In this document: piece after piece, positions 45,677 to 55,873 of the stretch
How the letters are laid out: each line of letters begins with the position of its first letter
Position numbering within the stretch: position 1 is the first letter of the stretch
Assembly: GCA_001023535.1 (NCBI GenBank)
Contig: CP011020.1
Coordinates: forward strand, 6,025,266-6,089,265
Reading direction: 5' to 3'
Source: Pseudomonas chlororaphis
GTDB taxonomy: Bacteria; Pseudomonadota; Gammaproteobacteria; Pseudomonadales; Pseudomonadaceae
DNA length: 64,000 nucleotides
Position numbers and translations under genes: made by a program
Notes under the pieces: model-generated
Seen by the model: only the letters and a program-made list of their open reading frames with translations
Told to the model about the DNA's origin: nothing
Database searches by the model: none

Positions 45677-46012
45677 TCAATGAACCCGGTCGAAACGGTC
45701 TAAAGCGCCATTTTCATGCAACCAATGAGCAACGACGAAAATCCCGCCATCGATTATCGTGAAAAGGTCGTAGCCTGCACGCCGACACCGGTTGATGACC
45801 GGCAGAGCATGGATGGGCAGACCTTCCGGGTACTTTTTCGCCGGGTCGCAAAACAACAGACCTGTGATTTTTGGAGGTCGCTCCAAGGCGCAGAGCAGGT
45901 ACCCGACGACATCCGGATCAGTAATGGCTTCACGTGCTTTGTCAATGACCGTTGGGTACCTGTGAAAGCGAAGATCGCAGAGCTTGGCTCCATAAGTTTT
46001 TATCCAGTACAT
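45677..46012 (-). CDS. DUF6957-like small paralogue 2
   Basis: The 111-residue protein begins MYWIKTYGAKLCDLRF and shares GYLLCALERPPKITGLLF and FVVAHWLHENGA with the preceding paralogue. Tandem arrangement, 41-nt gap. Function unknown. Confidence 0.55.
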   Translation of the reverse strand: MYWIKTYGAKLCDLRFHRYPTVIDKAREAITDPDVVGYLLCALERPPKITGLLFCDPAKKYPEGLPIHALPVINRCRRAGYDLFTIIDGGIFVVAHWLHENGALDRFDRVH

Positions 46013-46036
46013 CCCGGCTACCATTCCTTAAATGGG

Positions 46037-46764
46037 TCAGATTTCAATCGTGAAATCAGAAATGAATCCAGTGGCCTCTTGGGGATAACCGCGAGGATTT
46101 GAGATGAGCCGACACCCATCCAACTCGACATCGATAGCACGATGCGTATGCCCAAAAATCCAAACGTCCACCATCGGCAGAAGCGAGTGCCATCGATTTG
46201 TATAAGCCGCGCTGAGATGACCGTCATGCTTGTCGCCTACAACTTCCGGGATCGGACAACGGTGTGTAACAACAACCGTTGCCCCTTCAATTGGCTTGTT
46301 GAGTTCACTCACCAAAAAGTCAAACGCAACCCGGTTTCGTTCAATCACATCTGCCGGGCGTAGCCGTCGAAAACACTCCTCTGCTCGGATCACCTGGAAG
46401 TCATTCATCCACTGCCCGCACATCGTCGACGCAGCTACACCGTCGCCGGTCGATGAAAAATCCGTCCACGACGTTGTCACCAAAAACCGCGTTTGGTTGC
46501 AAACCCACATCTGATTTTCCAGGGCGTGAACATGCTGCGAAGCAGCCTCTCGCATTTTGCGAAGCGTGTGGTCGATGTGACCTCTGTAGAATTCGTGATT
46601 CCTGCGCAATAAATTACTGGGCAACGAAAGCTTTCGTTTGCCCATTTCACACCGCAAGTGTGGACGTCGATATCCCCGGCCAAAATCACCAGGTCGTAGT
46701 CTCCAGGCTCAGGGGCAAATGGAGAAAATTCGTTATGCAGATCTGAAAGCACGTAGAGCTTCAT
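46037..46764 (-). pseudogene. Metallophosphoesterase broken by a 1-nt deletion
   Basis: The first frame starts MKLYVLSDLHNEF with the D-x-H and AGDID metal motifs. It breaks in the GNHE motif: one A is missing in GGA-AATCAC, so the second frame resumes at NHEFYRG and carries VVVTHRCP and the final GHTH. Restoring one base gives a full calcineurin-like protein of about 240 residues. It may be a real loss or a sequencing error. Confidence 0.85.
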
Positions 46765-46937
46765 CTGTAGCCCGATCTCGATTTACAGCTAAATTGAATA
46801 CCTGAAGACAGGTACGCGGCTGGTTCTCATAGATTGATAACGCACAATTTCGCCACCAGATCCACTCGTATGAATATATACATTTGAGTGGATCATGGCA
46901 ATCGCGGCATACAGCTTTGTTTTTACGGAACGGAAAA

Positions 46938-47393
46938 ATGTCTGTCCGCACCGCATTTGCCGTAGCGCTGAAGCTTTTGCGAACAAAGCGTGGCCTCACG
47001 CAGGACGACCTGAGCAAGAAGGTCGATCAATCGCATGTAAGCCGCATCGAAAATGAAAAGACCTCCCCCAGTCTCGAATCAATTTTCGAGCTCGCTAGGG
47101 TATTGGAGCTAAGTCCTGTCGCCCTCATGGCACTGGTGTGCGGAGCACAAGACTCACAAAGCGCAGGCGATGTCCTGAAAATCGCCGAAAAAGATCTCCA
47201 GGACATCGCGCTACTAAAGGATTCGATTCCGCTGGAAATTGAGGAGTCGCCTCACCCTCGTGTTGTTTCTGCCGCACAGGCACGAGAGACTGTCCAGGCA
47301 CTCAAAGGGAAAGGCTTTACGCAGGCTGAAATCGCGAGAGAGCTGGGGATGGCAAAGACCACGGTTCAGCGCCATTGGCATCGTTCGAGCTGA
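46938..47393 (+). CDS. XRE-family regulator with second HTH
   Basis: The 151-residue protein has an N-terminal XRE domain (LKLLRTKRGLTQDDLSKKV, HVSRIENEKTSPS) and a C-terminal short HTH resembling resolvase or RNA-polymerase-sigma helices (GFTQAEIARELGMAKTTVQRHW). The start MSVRTAFAV at 46938 follows GGAAC. It may regulate neighbouring island genes. Confidence 0.8.
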   Translation: MSVRTAFAVALKLLRTKRGLTQDDLSKKVDQSHVSRIENEKTSPSLESIFELARVLELSPVALMALVCGAQDSQSAGDVLKIAEKDLQDIALLKDSIPLEIEESPHPRVVSAAQARETVQALKGKGFTQAEIARELGMAKTTVQRHWHRSS

Positions 47394-47490
47394 GCTTTTT
47401 CTTTTTTGCTTGCGCCCTCACCCACTGACCACTCCAGCCCATCATGACGCCGCTGCTATGCTGTGTTCTCCATCCGAACGGAGTCGAGTC

Positions 47491-47712
47491 ATGGCCGAGC
47501 AATATTCCCTTCCTGACGTGCTGGCTAGGCTGTACGAAAACCAACTGGCGATCGAAGCCGCGCTGATGTAGCTCGTCCTGTTAGAGGAACAGCGCGGGTC
47601 ATCTGAGGCTTGTGAGAACGCGCGTGGTGCGCTTGAAAGGATTGGTGAGAACGCCGGGCACATCAAGCAGGGGATCGCCAGGTTGGTGGGAAGAGCGGGC
47701 ACTTCCGAATGA
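47491..47712 (+). pseudogene. Small conserved-type gene with in-frame TAG
   Basis: Reads MAEQYSLPDVLARLYENQ... then TAG at 47569-47571 and continues in frame (LLEEQRGSSEACENARGAL...ENAGHIKQGIARL) to TGA at 47712. The composition stays protein-like past the TAG, so an E-to-stop change is likely. Confidence 0.6.
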
Positions 47713-47946
47713 ACACTTCCGCTGAAGTATGGAAGCGCGGTGCAGGAGCGCTACACCGCGCTCCCACCCGAAATACCCCGCCTCCACTATTTGCAGTTAT
47801 GCACGCAGGTGCATCGCCCTCGGCCTCAACTACGGGCCAGGATTACACCTACTGGATCACCACACTGAACCTCTTGCGCAGCGACCAAGGATCTAGAGAT
47901 AACCACACAAGCTTTTTTAATTGGAGCGCCTTAATCACTCGCTGCT

Positions 47947-48819
47947 CTAAACCACCCTCTCACCCATCTGAAACAGCGCCGCCTCAACTTCGCGCAATGA
48001 ACTGAAGCGACTGTTCGTGCCTGCTAGCCCCTGGGCATGATGTAGCAACCAGTTGGCTCGCACGTTCCATTTGTAGTGCTCATAGGGCTTGGTTGCGTGG
48101 GTCGTAAACAATGAGGGCGCAGGATTTCGAAGTTTCAGCGCTTTTCCGTTGCCAGGAAGACATAGGAAGCGGAGGTGCTCATTTATTTGGTTTTGCGGCT
48201 TGTCTTCGACAACCGTCCACCATTTCAGGGCCAACCATGCCAAAGCCGCAGCTACCCGGCTGTCGTAGATAATGAAGTCATCTATGAGGAGCGAATATAC
48301 CTTTGTCATCCCGGCATTGAAGCGCAGAGAGGTGACCCCGCTGACATCGTCTCCCAAGGCATGATCATTCACTACATTTTGAAGGATGGACAACAAATTG
48401 CCGTGGTTTTGAGCAAGCCACGGCTTGTTACCACCATGTTTGGTTGTCGTATAAACGCCACCCCAGTGGAGCGTGGCTGCCACTGCCCCAGCAAGCGCGT
48501 TGCTCATCGCTGGAACGTTAACGTACGCAGCACGTAATGCCTTCTGGATAACGTCAAGGACGGCCGAATTGGCAGCCAAAGTACTGTTCGCCACTAACGT
48601 AGGTACTGTGGGGTGTATGTAGGGAAAACTGCCATCAGGATTCGGTCGACCGGACACCTTCTTCACTGGCCAACTGTATGCGCTCAGCGCGTCCTGCAGC
48701 GTTGAAAATTGCCTATGGTATCCCGCGATCGAAAAATGAATGGGGTGCCCTTCCAGTCGCTGGGATAGCCATTCGCAAAATCGTGCAACGTCGCCTTGCA
48801 GATAGTCGTGTCGTCTCAA
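47947..48819 (-). CDS. Unknown 290-residue protein
   Basis: Begins MRRHDYLQGDVARFCEWLSQ. It is soluble and mixed alpha/beta, with no domain I can name. It stands alone on the minus strand between short genes. Confidence 0.55.
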   Translation of the reverse strand: MRRHDYLQGDVARFCEWLSQRLEGHPIHFSIAGYHRQFSTLQDALSAYSWPVKKVSGRPNPDGSFPYIHPTVPTLVANSTLAANSAVLDVIQKALRAAYVNVPAMSNALAGAVAATLHWGGVYTTTKHGGNKPWLAQNHGNLLSILQNVVNDHALGDDVSGVTSLRFNAGMTKVYSLLIDDFIIYDSRVAAALAWLALKWWTVVEDKPQNQINEHLRFLCLPGNGKALKLRNPAPSLFTTHATKPYEHYKWNVRANWLLHHAQGLAGTNSRFSSLREVEAALFQMGERVV

Positions 48820-49012
48820 CTCAGCCTCGCTAGGATGTTGTGCGTCTTCATGGAGATTGCTTCAGAGCACCCAGAGAATCATGATTACCGGATATACGAT
48901 CGTTTACGACGATGATCTTGGCAATGCTATTAGTCTGGCAACACCATTTCCCCATGGGCGATTTCGAGCACGCAGCCTTGGGTTGATAACAAAGAAAGGA
49001 AACTAAAGCTCC

Positions 49013-49798
49013 ATGACTCAAGACAATGGAAACTTCTTGTCGATCCTGTCAGACATCGAGCGTGACGAAAAACAACTCGTGAAATCCAAACGCACTTTGG
49101 AGCGCGAGAGGCCAGGAGCACGCCTGCATCGATACCTTTCGGTAGGCGCGTTGTTTGCGCTCATGCTACTCACGCTTTTACTCGGTGGATGGGCAAAATT
49201 CGGCGGCCCGCAGTGGACAGCAACAGCGGCTCTGGGCTGTATCGCAGCCTGCTATCTCATCATCTTGTTGCAACCGTTTCTGCTCGCCTGGATTCACCGG
49301 CACGCACTGCATGAAACATTAAGGCTGCCCTTCAGCGCATGCGTTCGGGCAAACGTTCAGAACCCAATGGAGATCGATAAACGCCATCTTCCAAGGCTTG
49401 TGGCATTGCCTCGGATCGACCTTGATGTGGGCCTGAATAGCTTGAAATACGAGGCGCTCTTTTTCGAAAAACGTATTGGCTGGGTCGTCGGTTCAATCGA
49501 AAAAATAGGTCTCATTCCAGGGTGCATGGCGATCCTTTTTGCAACTGGGAGCGCAGGTGCACCACCCATATTGGCCACCTCGGTTGCATGGGCGAACGTC
49601 GTCATCTCCACTTTAGGCATTCTCGGTAGCGTCTACGTAGTCCGCTATCAACGGATGATTTCATTGACTGACCTGGCTATCAAACACCAGGAGTTAAACG
49701 AGAAAAATCGCGAGAAGGCAGAAAAAACCGATGCGGACAAAAGCAGACAAGTTCACGAGGTTACTAGCCCTCCAGAAAGGTCGACCGAACTCGCCTGA
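49013..49798 (+). CDS. Multi-pass membrane protein with coiled-coil ends
   Basis: The 261-residue protein has about four membrane segments (near 45-62, 70-95, 160-180 and 185-205), a charged N-terminal helix and a charged C-terminal coiled coil. No family known. Confidence 0.6.
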   Translation: MTQDNGNFLSILSDIERDEKQLVKSKRTLERERPGARLHRYLSVGALFALMLLTLLLGGWAKFGGPQWTATAALGCIAACYLIILLQPFLLAWIHRHALHETLRLPFSACVRANVQNPMEIDKRHLPRLVALPRIDLDVGLNSLKYEALFFEKRIGWVVGSIEKIGLIPGCMAILFATGSAGAPPILATSVAWANVVISTLGILGSVYVVRYQRMISLTDLAIKHQELNEKNREKAEKTDADKSRQVHEVTSPPERSTELA

Positions 49799-49879
49799 TC
49801 CTCGCGCAGCGAGTTCGGCTGTCTTTTCATCTCAGGGGCTATCCGCTTCCGGGTAGCCAATTCCAACAAGGATAAACGT

Positions 49880-50098
49880 ATGATCATTTCTGAAGGTCAG
49901 TTGCGCGGAGCTTTCAAGGGCTTCAAGAACACCGACACCATCTTCGAATTCTACGGCGGTCGAAAATGGCGACAAGCCGTTTACCAGTACGAGTACTTCT
50001 ACGCCTACATGCCACGAGCAAAGGTTATCCAAGAAGGTGGTGCCTATGTGCTCAGGGTAGAAGGAATGGCACGCGGGGTGGTGGTCAGGCCAGCTTGA
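49880..50098 (+). CDS. Small 72-residue unknown protein
   Basis: Begins MIISEGQLRGAFKGFKNTDT; aromatic-rich beta-strand-like middle (WRQAVYQYEYFYAYM). AAGG lies upstream. Function unknown. Confidence 0.5.
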   Translation: MIISEGQLRGAFKGFKNTDTIFEFYGGRKWRQAVYQYEYFYAYMPRAKVIQEGGAYVLRVEGMARGVVVRPA

Positions 50099-50222
50099 GG
50101 CACGAAGCGCTCCGAGCTTGAGGATAAACTCGGATTGCTCGCATGATCTTGCTTGCGACGTCCATTTAATTGACCTACGATCAATAACAATAAATTCAAG
50201 ATTGATCGAGAGTCAATTCATC

Positions 50223-51257
50223 ATGATGAATGCACTGCTTCTCAAGCGCGCGATGAAGTATCTCAATCTAAGTGGCGTGGCATTGGCTGAAAAGGTCAGC
50301 GCATTGCGAGACGACGGCAAACGCACCGCACCTGAGACGATCAGCCGCTGGCTGAATGGGACGAGACCGGTTGACCCGTTTCTCATGGGCTGGATTGCGG
50401 AATTGGTGCGATCTAAGCTTATGACGAGCGATGAGCCCCGAGTGCACCTACCCAAAGAGGGCTTGATCATTGCGATCGCCAATCTGAAAGGTGGCGTCGG
50501 CAAGACAACCGTGGCCATGTACCTTGCCGCGATAGCAAAATCCCTTCGGTTGAAAACGACCTTTCTCTTTGCCGAATACCCCAAAGGCAGACAAAACGCA
50601 GAACACATCTTTCACAGATTGGAAGCACTCCGGATCAACTGCCCCGCGCTCGATCTAGACGAGATTCTCACCTACCGCCCCTCTGCAGGTGAGATCGTGA
50701 TTGTTGACGTTGCCAAGAGCATCACCCAAGACTCGTTCCTTCCCCGCAAAAAAACGGGGGATCGCCTCAAAGCAAACATCAATGGTTTTCTAAAAAAATT
50801 CCGCCCTGACATCTACTTGATACCTGGGGAATTCAGCAGCAGCTTTGACAATTGGGCACTGAAAGACTTTATCGACAGTGATGCACTCCATGCCCCGGTG
50901 CAGCTATTGCACCGCCCGCATCTCATGACTATGGACTTTGCCGCCACGGCGAGCGCCGATGGATTTGATGTTACTTCCGATCTGTTTTGTCCCTTCTTCA
51001 TCCCACAGGCAACCTCCTCATCACTTGCATTGCCCCGAGATTTTTTGGGGGAATGGCAGAATCCGGATCAGGAGCACCATCACTATCAGCTGTTTGAGCA
51101 TCTTCTGGAGATGCTGGGTGGAGAGATCATTGACAGCTACCAAGTGATTCAAGATGTCAGAGGCGCATGTTTGGCTGACCTCTTGGATCTGGCGGAAGAT
51201 ACGCCACGGTTCAAGAACGACAGTCTGAAGGTGGCAACATCAGGAGAGGATATCTAA
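50223..51257 (+). CDS. HTH-ParA fusion protein
   Basis: The 344-residue protein has an N-terminal helix-turn-helix-like part (about 5-65) and a ParA/MinD P-loop NTPase (IIAIANLKGGVGKTTVAMYL, then EIVIVDVAKS). ParA-type proteins partition plasmids and islands. No ParB is adjacent. The fused HTH may replace it in DNA binding. Overlong start at 50118 is not supported. Confidence 0.75.
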   Translation: MMNALLLKRAMKYLNLSGVALAEKVSALRDDGKRTAPETISRWLNGTRPVDPFLMGWIAELVRSKLMTSDEPRVHLPKEGLIIAIANLKGGVGKTTVAMYLAAIAKSLRLKTTFLFAEYPKGRQNAEHIFHRLEALRINCPALDLDEILTYRPSAGEIVIVDVAKSITQDSFLPRKKTGDRLKANINGFLKKFRPDIYLIPGEFSSSFDNWALKDFIDSDALHAPVQLLHRPHLMTMDFAATASADGFDVTSDLFCPFFIPQATSSSLALPRDFLGEWQNPDQEHHHYQLFEHLLEMLGGEIIDSYQVIQDVRGACLADLLDLAEDTPRFKNDSLKVATSGEDI

Positions 51258-51513
51258 CAGTTCGTCCCAGCGATGGCTTCGCACCCGAATGATGCGGCAC
51301 TAGCCACCAGATAAACTGTGAACTATGTACCTGAGGTAGCCACTGGCATTGCAACGCGAATCTCACGGCCAGGCTAGACTCACAATCCATGTGGATCAGG
51401 TGTGATCGCGTACCGCGAAATACTCCCCCGCAGTCTTGCTGGTCACCTACATCGCAGCTTGGGCGAAACCACAGACTTAGAGCTGGATGGTATCGCACGG
51501 AAAAGGAGGTTCC

Positions 51514-54177
51514 ATGTCAGTTCTGCAGGAAGTGTTGATGTGGTCGAAAGGTTTACCAGCCTGGCAAGGGGACTGTGTGAGGCGCTTGCTGGGGCAGGAG
51601 TCTTTGACCCAGCAGGACTTCGAGGATGTGCTCGCCCTGCTCAAAGCGGATCATGGAATCACTGACCCGCAGGGACGTATTGCCTCGCCACTGAATGAGG
51701 ATCAGATTCCCGTTGCAATAAAACCAACGACTCACATCGAACTGCTTGCAGTCAAAAACCTGGTGAACGTCAACGCGATTGCGCCAGAACACAGCCTGGC
51801 ATTCGCGCCGCAGGGGCTGACTGTAATTTACGGAGGAAATGGCTCTGGTAAATCAGGGTACTCCCGAGTTTTGAAACGAGCATGCCGGGCGCGGGATCAG
51901 TCAGAAACCATCTACCCGAATGCCAATCATCCCCTACCAGTGGATGCCAATGCCCGGGCCACCTTTAGCATTAGCGTAAATGGTGTCGGTATCGATGTGA
52001 TGTGGACGGATAACCAGCCTGCGCCGCCGGAACTCTCCAGCCTTTCAATTTTTGACTCTCGCTGTGCAAATGCATACCTGGTAAACGAAGCCGACTACTC
52101 TTATGTCCCTCACGGTCTGGATGTTTTTGAACGACTCGCCGCGCTTCAGCAACAGTTAAAAACGGCGATCGAGCAGGAGCAGAGAGAGTACTCCGTTGAC
52201 CTCACTGCCTTCTCCCCGATGCAAGGCAAGACTGAAGTTGGAAGGATGATTGCCGCTCTCTCCGCCAAGACCAATCCAGATACTGTTCAAACGCTCGGCA
52301 CCTTTTCAGAAGGCGAGCTCACCCAGCACACGACCATTGGCAAGAGCCTTCAGGAAAATAATCCCAAAGAAAAGGCCAACCAGTTGAGGCTACTGGCACA
52401 ACGTATATCTGTGGTTGCCGGCACCGCCTTGAACAAATCGCCACAGGTTGACCAGGACGTTGAACAAGGCCTCAGGCAATCGGTTGAGGATTATCTATTA
52501 GCAAAATCGGCGGCTGAACTCGCCGCGAATAAATTCAAAGAGCAGCAAAATCTACTACCAGGCACTGGTGGTGATGCGTGGCGGGAGCTTTTCGACGCAG
52601 CCCGTAAATTCGCTCTCGAATCCCACCCAGGACAGGACTTCGTATCGCTCGATCCAAACAGCCCATGTCCACTCTGCCAACAAACCCTCAATGATGGCGC
52701 TACGCGACTTGCTCGCTTTGAGGAGTTCATCCAACAAGAGGCTGAAAAAACGTCGCGCGCCCGCCGTAAAGCAATGGTTGAGAAATACACACCGCTCACG
52801 ACACTGGATGTGACGATTGGACTCGATGAGGCCACGCATGCGGAAATCCACGTACTGGCTCCAAAGGTCGCGGCGGACTGTCGGGCGTATGAGCGTGCAT
52901 TAGGGGAGCGTCGTGACCAATTGGTTGACGCTGTGAAGTCCAACAACTGGACAGGTATCACGCCTCCCTCGTCAAATCCCTCATCTGGATTACAGGCACT
53001 GGTAAACCAACTCAATCAACAAGCTCTCAACCTTGAGCAGGCGTCCGATGAGGTGGCAAGAATTCAACTTCAGCAGACGTACGCAGAACTGGAAGCACGC
53101 GTGCTGCTGAGCAAGGTAAAAGACGCAGTCATAAACGCCATTTCCCGAATGAATCACACGGCCATTTTGGCCAAATGCATCACCTCGCTTCGGACAAATG
53201 CCATCTCAACCAAAGCCACTCAGATTGGTGAGACTGTAATCTCCACGTCACTCCAGGACGCTCTTAATGCCGAGTTCAAAGCGCTAGGTGTGGGAGGTCT
53301 CCAGGTTGCCCTCCAGAGTCGATCAGGGCGTGGAAAAATGCTGCATAAGCTAAAGCTGGAACTGCCTCAGAGCCGAAATCCAAAAGACTTACTCAGTGAA
53401 GGTGAGCAGAGGGCCATTGCGTTAGCGTCGTTTCTGGCCGAGGTTGAACTGAGCGAAAGTTCTGGAGGCATCATCTTTGATGACCCGGTTTCGTCTTTGG
53501 ATCACCAACGCCGTGAGCGAGTAGCCGCACGGCTGGTAAAGGAAGCGGCACGCAGGCAGGTAGTCGTTTTCACCCACGATATCTACTTTTTATGTGTACT
53601 AGCGGAGCAAGCAGACTCCGCCGGTGTTACCGCGCTGACCCAAAGTATCTCTCGGCGTGCTGAAGGTTTTGGTGTCTCAACGCCTGAACTGCCCTTTGAG
53701 GGCAAAAATACGACTGGGCGCATCGGATCGCTCAAGACTCGCCATCAACACATAGCGAAGCTGTTCAGACAGGGTGAAGAGGATGAGCATCGCAGACAAA
53801 CAGTCGAGGCATATGTCCTCCTCCGAATGGCGTGGGAGCGTGCGGTCGAGGAAGTGCTTTTGCGACGCGTTGTACTACGATTCCGCAAGGGTATAGAAAC
53901 CCAGCGACTGTCTGAAGTTACCGTGGATGACAATGATTACGTGCAGGTATCTGCCGGAATGAGCAAGTGCTCCAATTATGCTCATGATAAGGCAATGGCA
54001 GGTGACGTAGCGGTACCGGATCCGGATGAACTGCTCAATGACATTCAGGCCTTGGAAGCATGGCGTCTTCAAATCGAAACTCGCAGCACTGCAACAAGTC
54101 GCGCCAGGAAATCGGGCACCCCTTCTGCCCCTTCTCCGCCACTTGCGTCTACAGCGGGGGAAAAAATTGAGGGCTAG
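51514..54177 (+). CDS. Large zinc-hook SMC/RloC-like ATPase
   Basis: The 887-residue protein has an AAA_13-type ABC ATPase: Walker A VIYGGNGSGKSGYSR, two coiled-coil arms joined by a zinc hook CPLCQQ at about residue 390, and late signature LLSEGEQRAIAL with Walker B GGIIFDDPVSSLD. RloC and related anticodon nucleases have this layout. The C-terminal part ends near MSKCSNYAHDKA. The start MSVLQEVLMW follows AAGGAGG. A phage-triggered RNase role is inferred. Confidence 0.75.
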   Translation: MSVLQEVLMWSKGLPAWQGDCVRRLLGQESLTQQDFEDVLALLKADHGITDPQGRIASPLNEDQIPVAIKPTTHIELLAVKNLVNVNAIAPEHSLAFAPQGLTVIYGGNGSGKSGYSRVLKRACRARDQSETIYPNANHPLPVDANARATFSISVNGVGIDVMWTDNQPAPPELSSLSIFDSRCANAYLVNEADYSYVPHGLDVFERLAALQQQLKTAIEQEQREYSVDLTAFSPMQGKTEVGRMIAALSAKTNPDTVQTLGTFSEGELTQHTTIGKSLQENNPKEKANQLRLLAQRISVVAGTALNKSPQVDQDVEQGLRQSVEDYLLAKSAAELAANKFKEQQNLLPGTGGDAWRELFDAARKFALESHPGQDFVSLDPNSPCPLCQQTLNDGATRLARFEEFIQQEAEKTSRARRKAMVEKYTPLTTLDVTIGLDEATHAEIHVLAPKVAADCRAYERALGERRDQLVDAVKSNNWTGITPPSSNPSSGLQALVNQLNQQALNLEQASDEVARIQLQQTYAELEARVLLSKVKDAVINAISRMNHTAILAKCITSLRTNAISTKATQIGETVISTSLQDALNAEFKALGVGGLQVALQSRSGRGKMLHKLKLELPQSRNPKDLLSEGEQRAIALASFLAEVELSESSGGIIFDDPVSSLDHQRRERVAARLVKEAARRQVVVFTHDIYFLCVLAEQADSAGVTALTQSISRRAEGFGVSTPELPFEGKNTTGRIGSLKTRHQHIAKLFRQGEEDEHRRQTVEAYVLLRMAWERAVEEVLLRRVVLRFRKGIETQRLSEVTVDDNDYVQVSAGMSKCSNYAHDKAMAGDVAVPDPDELLNDIQALEAWRLQIETRSTATSRARKSGTPSAPSPPLASTAGEKIEG

Positions 54178-54658
54178 CTCTGTTAACACTGGGTGTTCGC
54201 GGGCCTAATCATCAAATTACTCAATGTGTCCTCAATGCTCACGCGCCCTTGAGTATGCAGTTCATGGCACCTGGTAACCGCCTGGATTTTCATCCAGCGG
54301 ATGACTTTGCAATTGCTTCAGACGTAGATTGCGAGCCCCACCCTATTTTCAAGCAATTCATACAACCCGAGATCGGAGCAGTTATGAACGAGCAATCCGC
54401 ACGTTGCGGTTGCGCCTGCCTGGGGAACAGGGCTTACCAAAGTTATTCCGAGGGTATTAACTGGCATCGGGGCTGGCATAACAGACACGATGATTGTCGA
54501 TTTATCTCTCGCGCAAACTCGCCACGGCTCCGTCCTTCGAAAAGTGTTCACCAGAGCACTGCTTTCCCCGTAGCTGCAGATGTCCAGCAATCGCATATTC
54601 CCTGAGCCGCTGAAGGGCATCCCGAAATCCAGCAACGCGTGATTCATCCCTACGAATA
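54178..54658. other. Stretch without a clear gene
   Basis: A minus-strand frame (54318-54662, GTGA overlap with the DNA-binding gene) exists but its protein has no recognisable feature. I treat the region as non-coding with low confidence. Confidence 0.3.
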
Positions 54659-55693
54659 TCACTCTTGGCGTTGATCATCTGTTCGTTCGCTCCGTGATGG
54701 ATTGGTTTCATGTTGAAGTTGCTTCAGCTCATGTCGCAACTGTTCGACCTCGCTCTGAGTCGTTTGCAGCAGCGCCTGCGTATTCTTAGCTCGTGCATCG
54801 GCCTGGCTGGCGGATTGGCGAAGAGAGGCGGATTCTTCGCGGTATTGGGCAAGCTGATCGATAAGCTGCTCTTTGGCCCCCTCCTCTCTAGCTGACGCGA
54901 TGGCCAAGGCATTGAGATCACTGGTCAGTTGCGCGATGGTGTTGTCTTGGGTGGCCATTACCTTGGCCTGTTGGCGGGAGTCGCTAAGCAGGCGCTCGTT
55001 GTCACGATTCAGGCGGCTGAGGTCGTCCTGTTTCACCGACAGTGTCTGTTGCAACTGACGATGCTCAACCTGGATTTGCTGGAGCTGGCCTTCATGCCGG
55101 CGCTGTTCTTGTTCCCGCTGATCCTTCACGGCTGTGCGGTAATGCTCAAGTGCGTCACGGGCATGCAGGTGCTTTTCTTCCAGCGAACGAATCTGCTCAT
55201 CCTTCTCATGCACCCGTACTTCGAGATCAGCACAGCTCTGGCTCAGACGAGCGTTACGCGTTAGCTCAGACTGCAAGCTGCTTTGGCTCGTGCTCAATTC
55301 ACTTGTTTGAACGTCGAGGGCTGCCTGAAGGCTATCGTGACGGCGCTGCAAGTCCGCCATGGCAACTTGTACCTTCGCAAGCTCTTCATTGACTGATGCA
55401 CGGTGTTTATCGAGCTCAGCTCGCGCCTCGGCTACTTCTTCGGCACCTTCTTCAAGCAATCGATCCAGCAACTGGCCGACCAGCCCGGTGAGTTCATCAC
55501 TCAAGCGTTCGCGGCGCTCCTTCGGGAGCGCCGCCCCTTTTCCGAGCTCACCTAGATACCGGGCAATGGTCGTCATTGAGCCAGTATTTCCAAGCTCGAC
55601 GCGCACAGCGTTGAGGCTCGGATTTACACCCCGAGCGATCAGCGCATCTCGTGCGATCTGGACGATTGCCTTATTTATACCGCCGCGTGCCAT
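54659..55693 (-). CDS. Coiled-coil DNA-binding protein, KfrA/TnpT-like
   Basis: The 344-residue protein has a KfrA_N-like N-terminal domain (GINKAIVQIARDALIARG, SMTTIARYLGELGKG) and a very long coiled coil from about residue 65 to the end. TnpT of Tn4651-type transposons has this architecture and is transcribed divergently from recombinase tnpS. The neighbour is such a recombinase, so a TnpT-like cofactor is the best call; a partition protein is the alternative. Confidence 0.75.
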   Translation of the reverse strand: MARGGINKAIVQIARDALIARGVNPSLNAVRVELGNTGSMTTIARYLGELGKGAALPKERRERLSDELTGLVGQLLDRLLEEGAEEVAEARAELDKHRASVNEELAKVQVAMADLQRRHDSLQAALDVQTSELSTSQSSLQSELTRNARLSQSCADLEVRVHEKDEQIRSLEEKHLHARDALEHYRTAVKDQREQEQRRHEGQLQQIQVEHRQLQQTLSVKQDDLSRLNRDNERLLSDSRQQAKVMATQDNTIAQLTSDLNALAIASAREEGAKEQLIDQLAQYREESASLRQSASQADARAKNTQALLQTTQSEVEQLRHELKQLQHETNPSRSERTDDQRQE

Positions 55694-55873
55694 GCCATCT
55701 CCTACGATTTCGTAGTGTGTAACGTATTACGTAAATACATCTTACACTTTCCTAAAAATACAGTCACATAATTCGCATTTCTATGATCAAATAATGGAGG
55801 CTTATCACATCATAGAGCAGATTTTTGCCTTTTCCGTCGCTGGAAAAAGTACGTTTTGCGTAGAAGGGTCGAG
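55694..55873. promoter_or_regulatory. Candidate rst-type recombination site
   Basis: The 180-bp space between the divergent genes contains AACGTATTACGTAAATAC, with ACGT repeated at close range, and is AT-rich. In Tn4651 the resolution site lies in exactly this position. Confidence 0.4.

Noticed and set aside
54318-54662. 114-residue frame after the TnpT-like gene
   Set aside because: It has a possible GTGA overlap but no domain or family resemblance; listed only as an unclear stretch.
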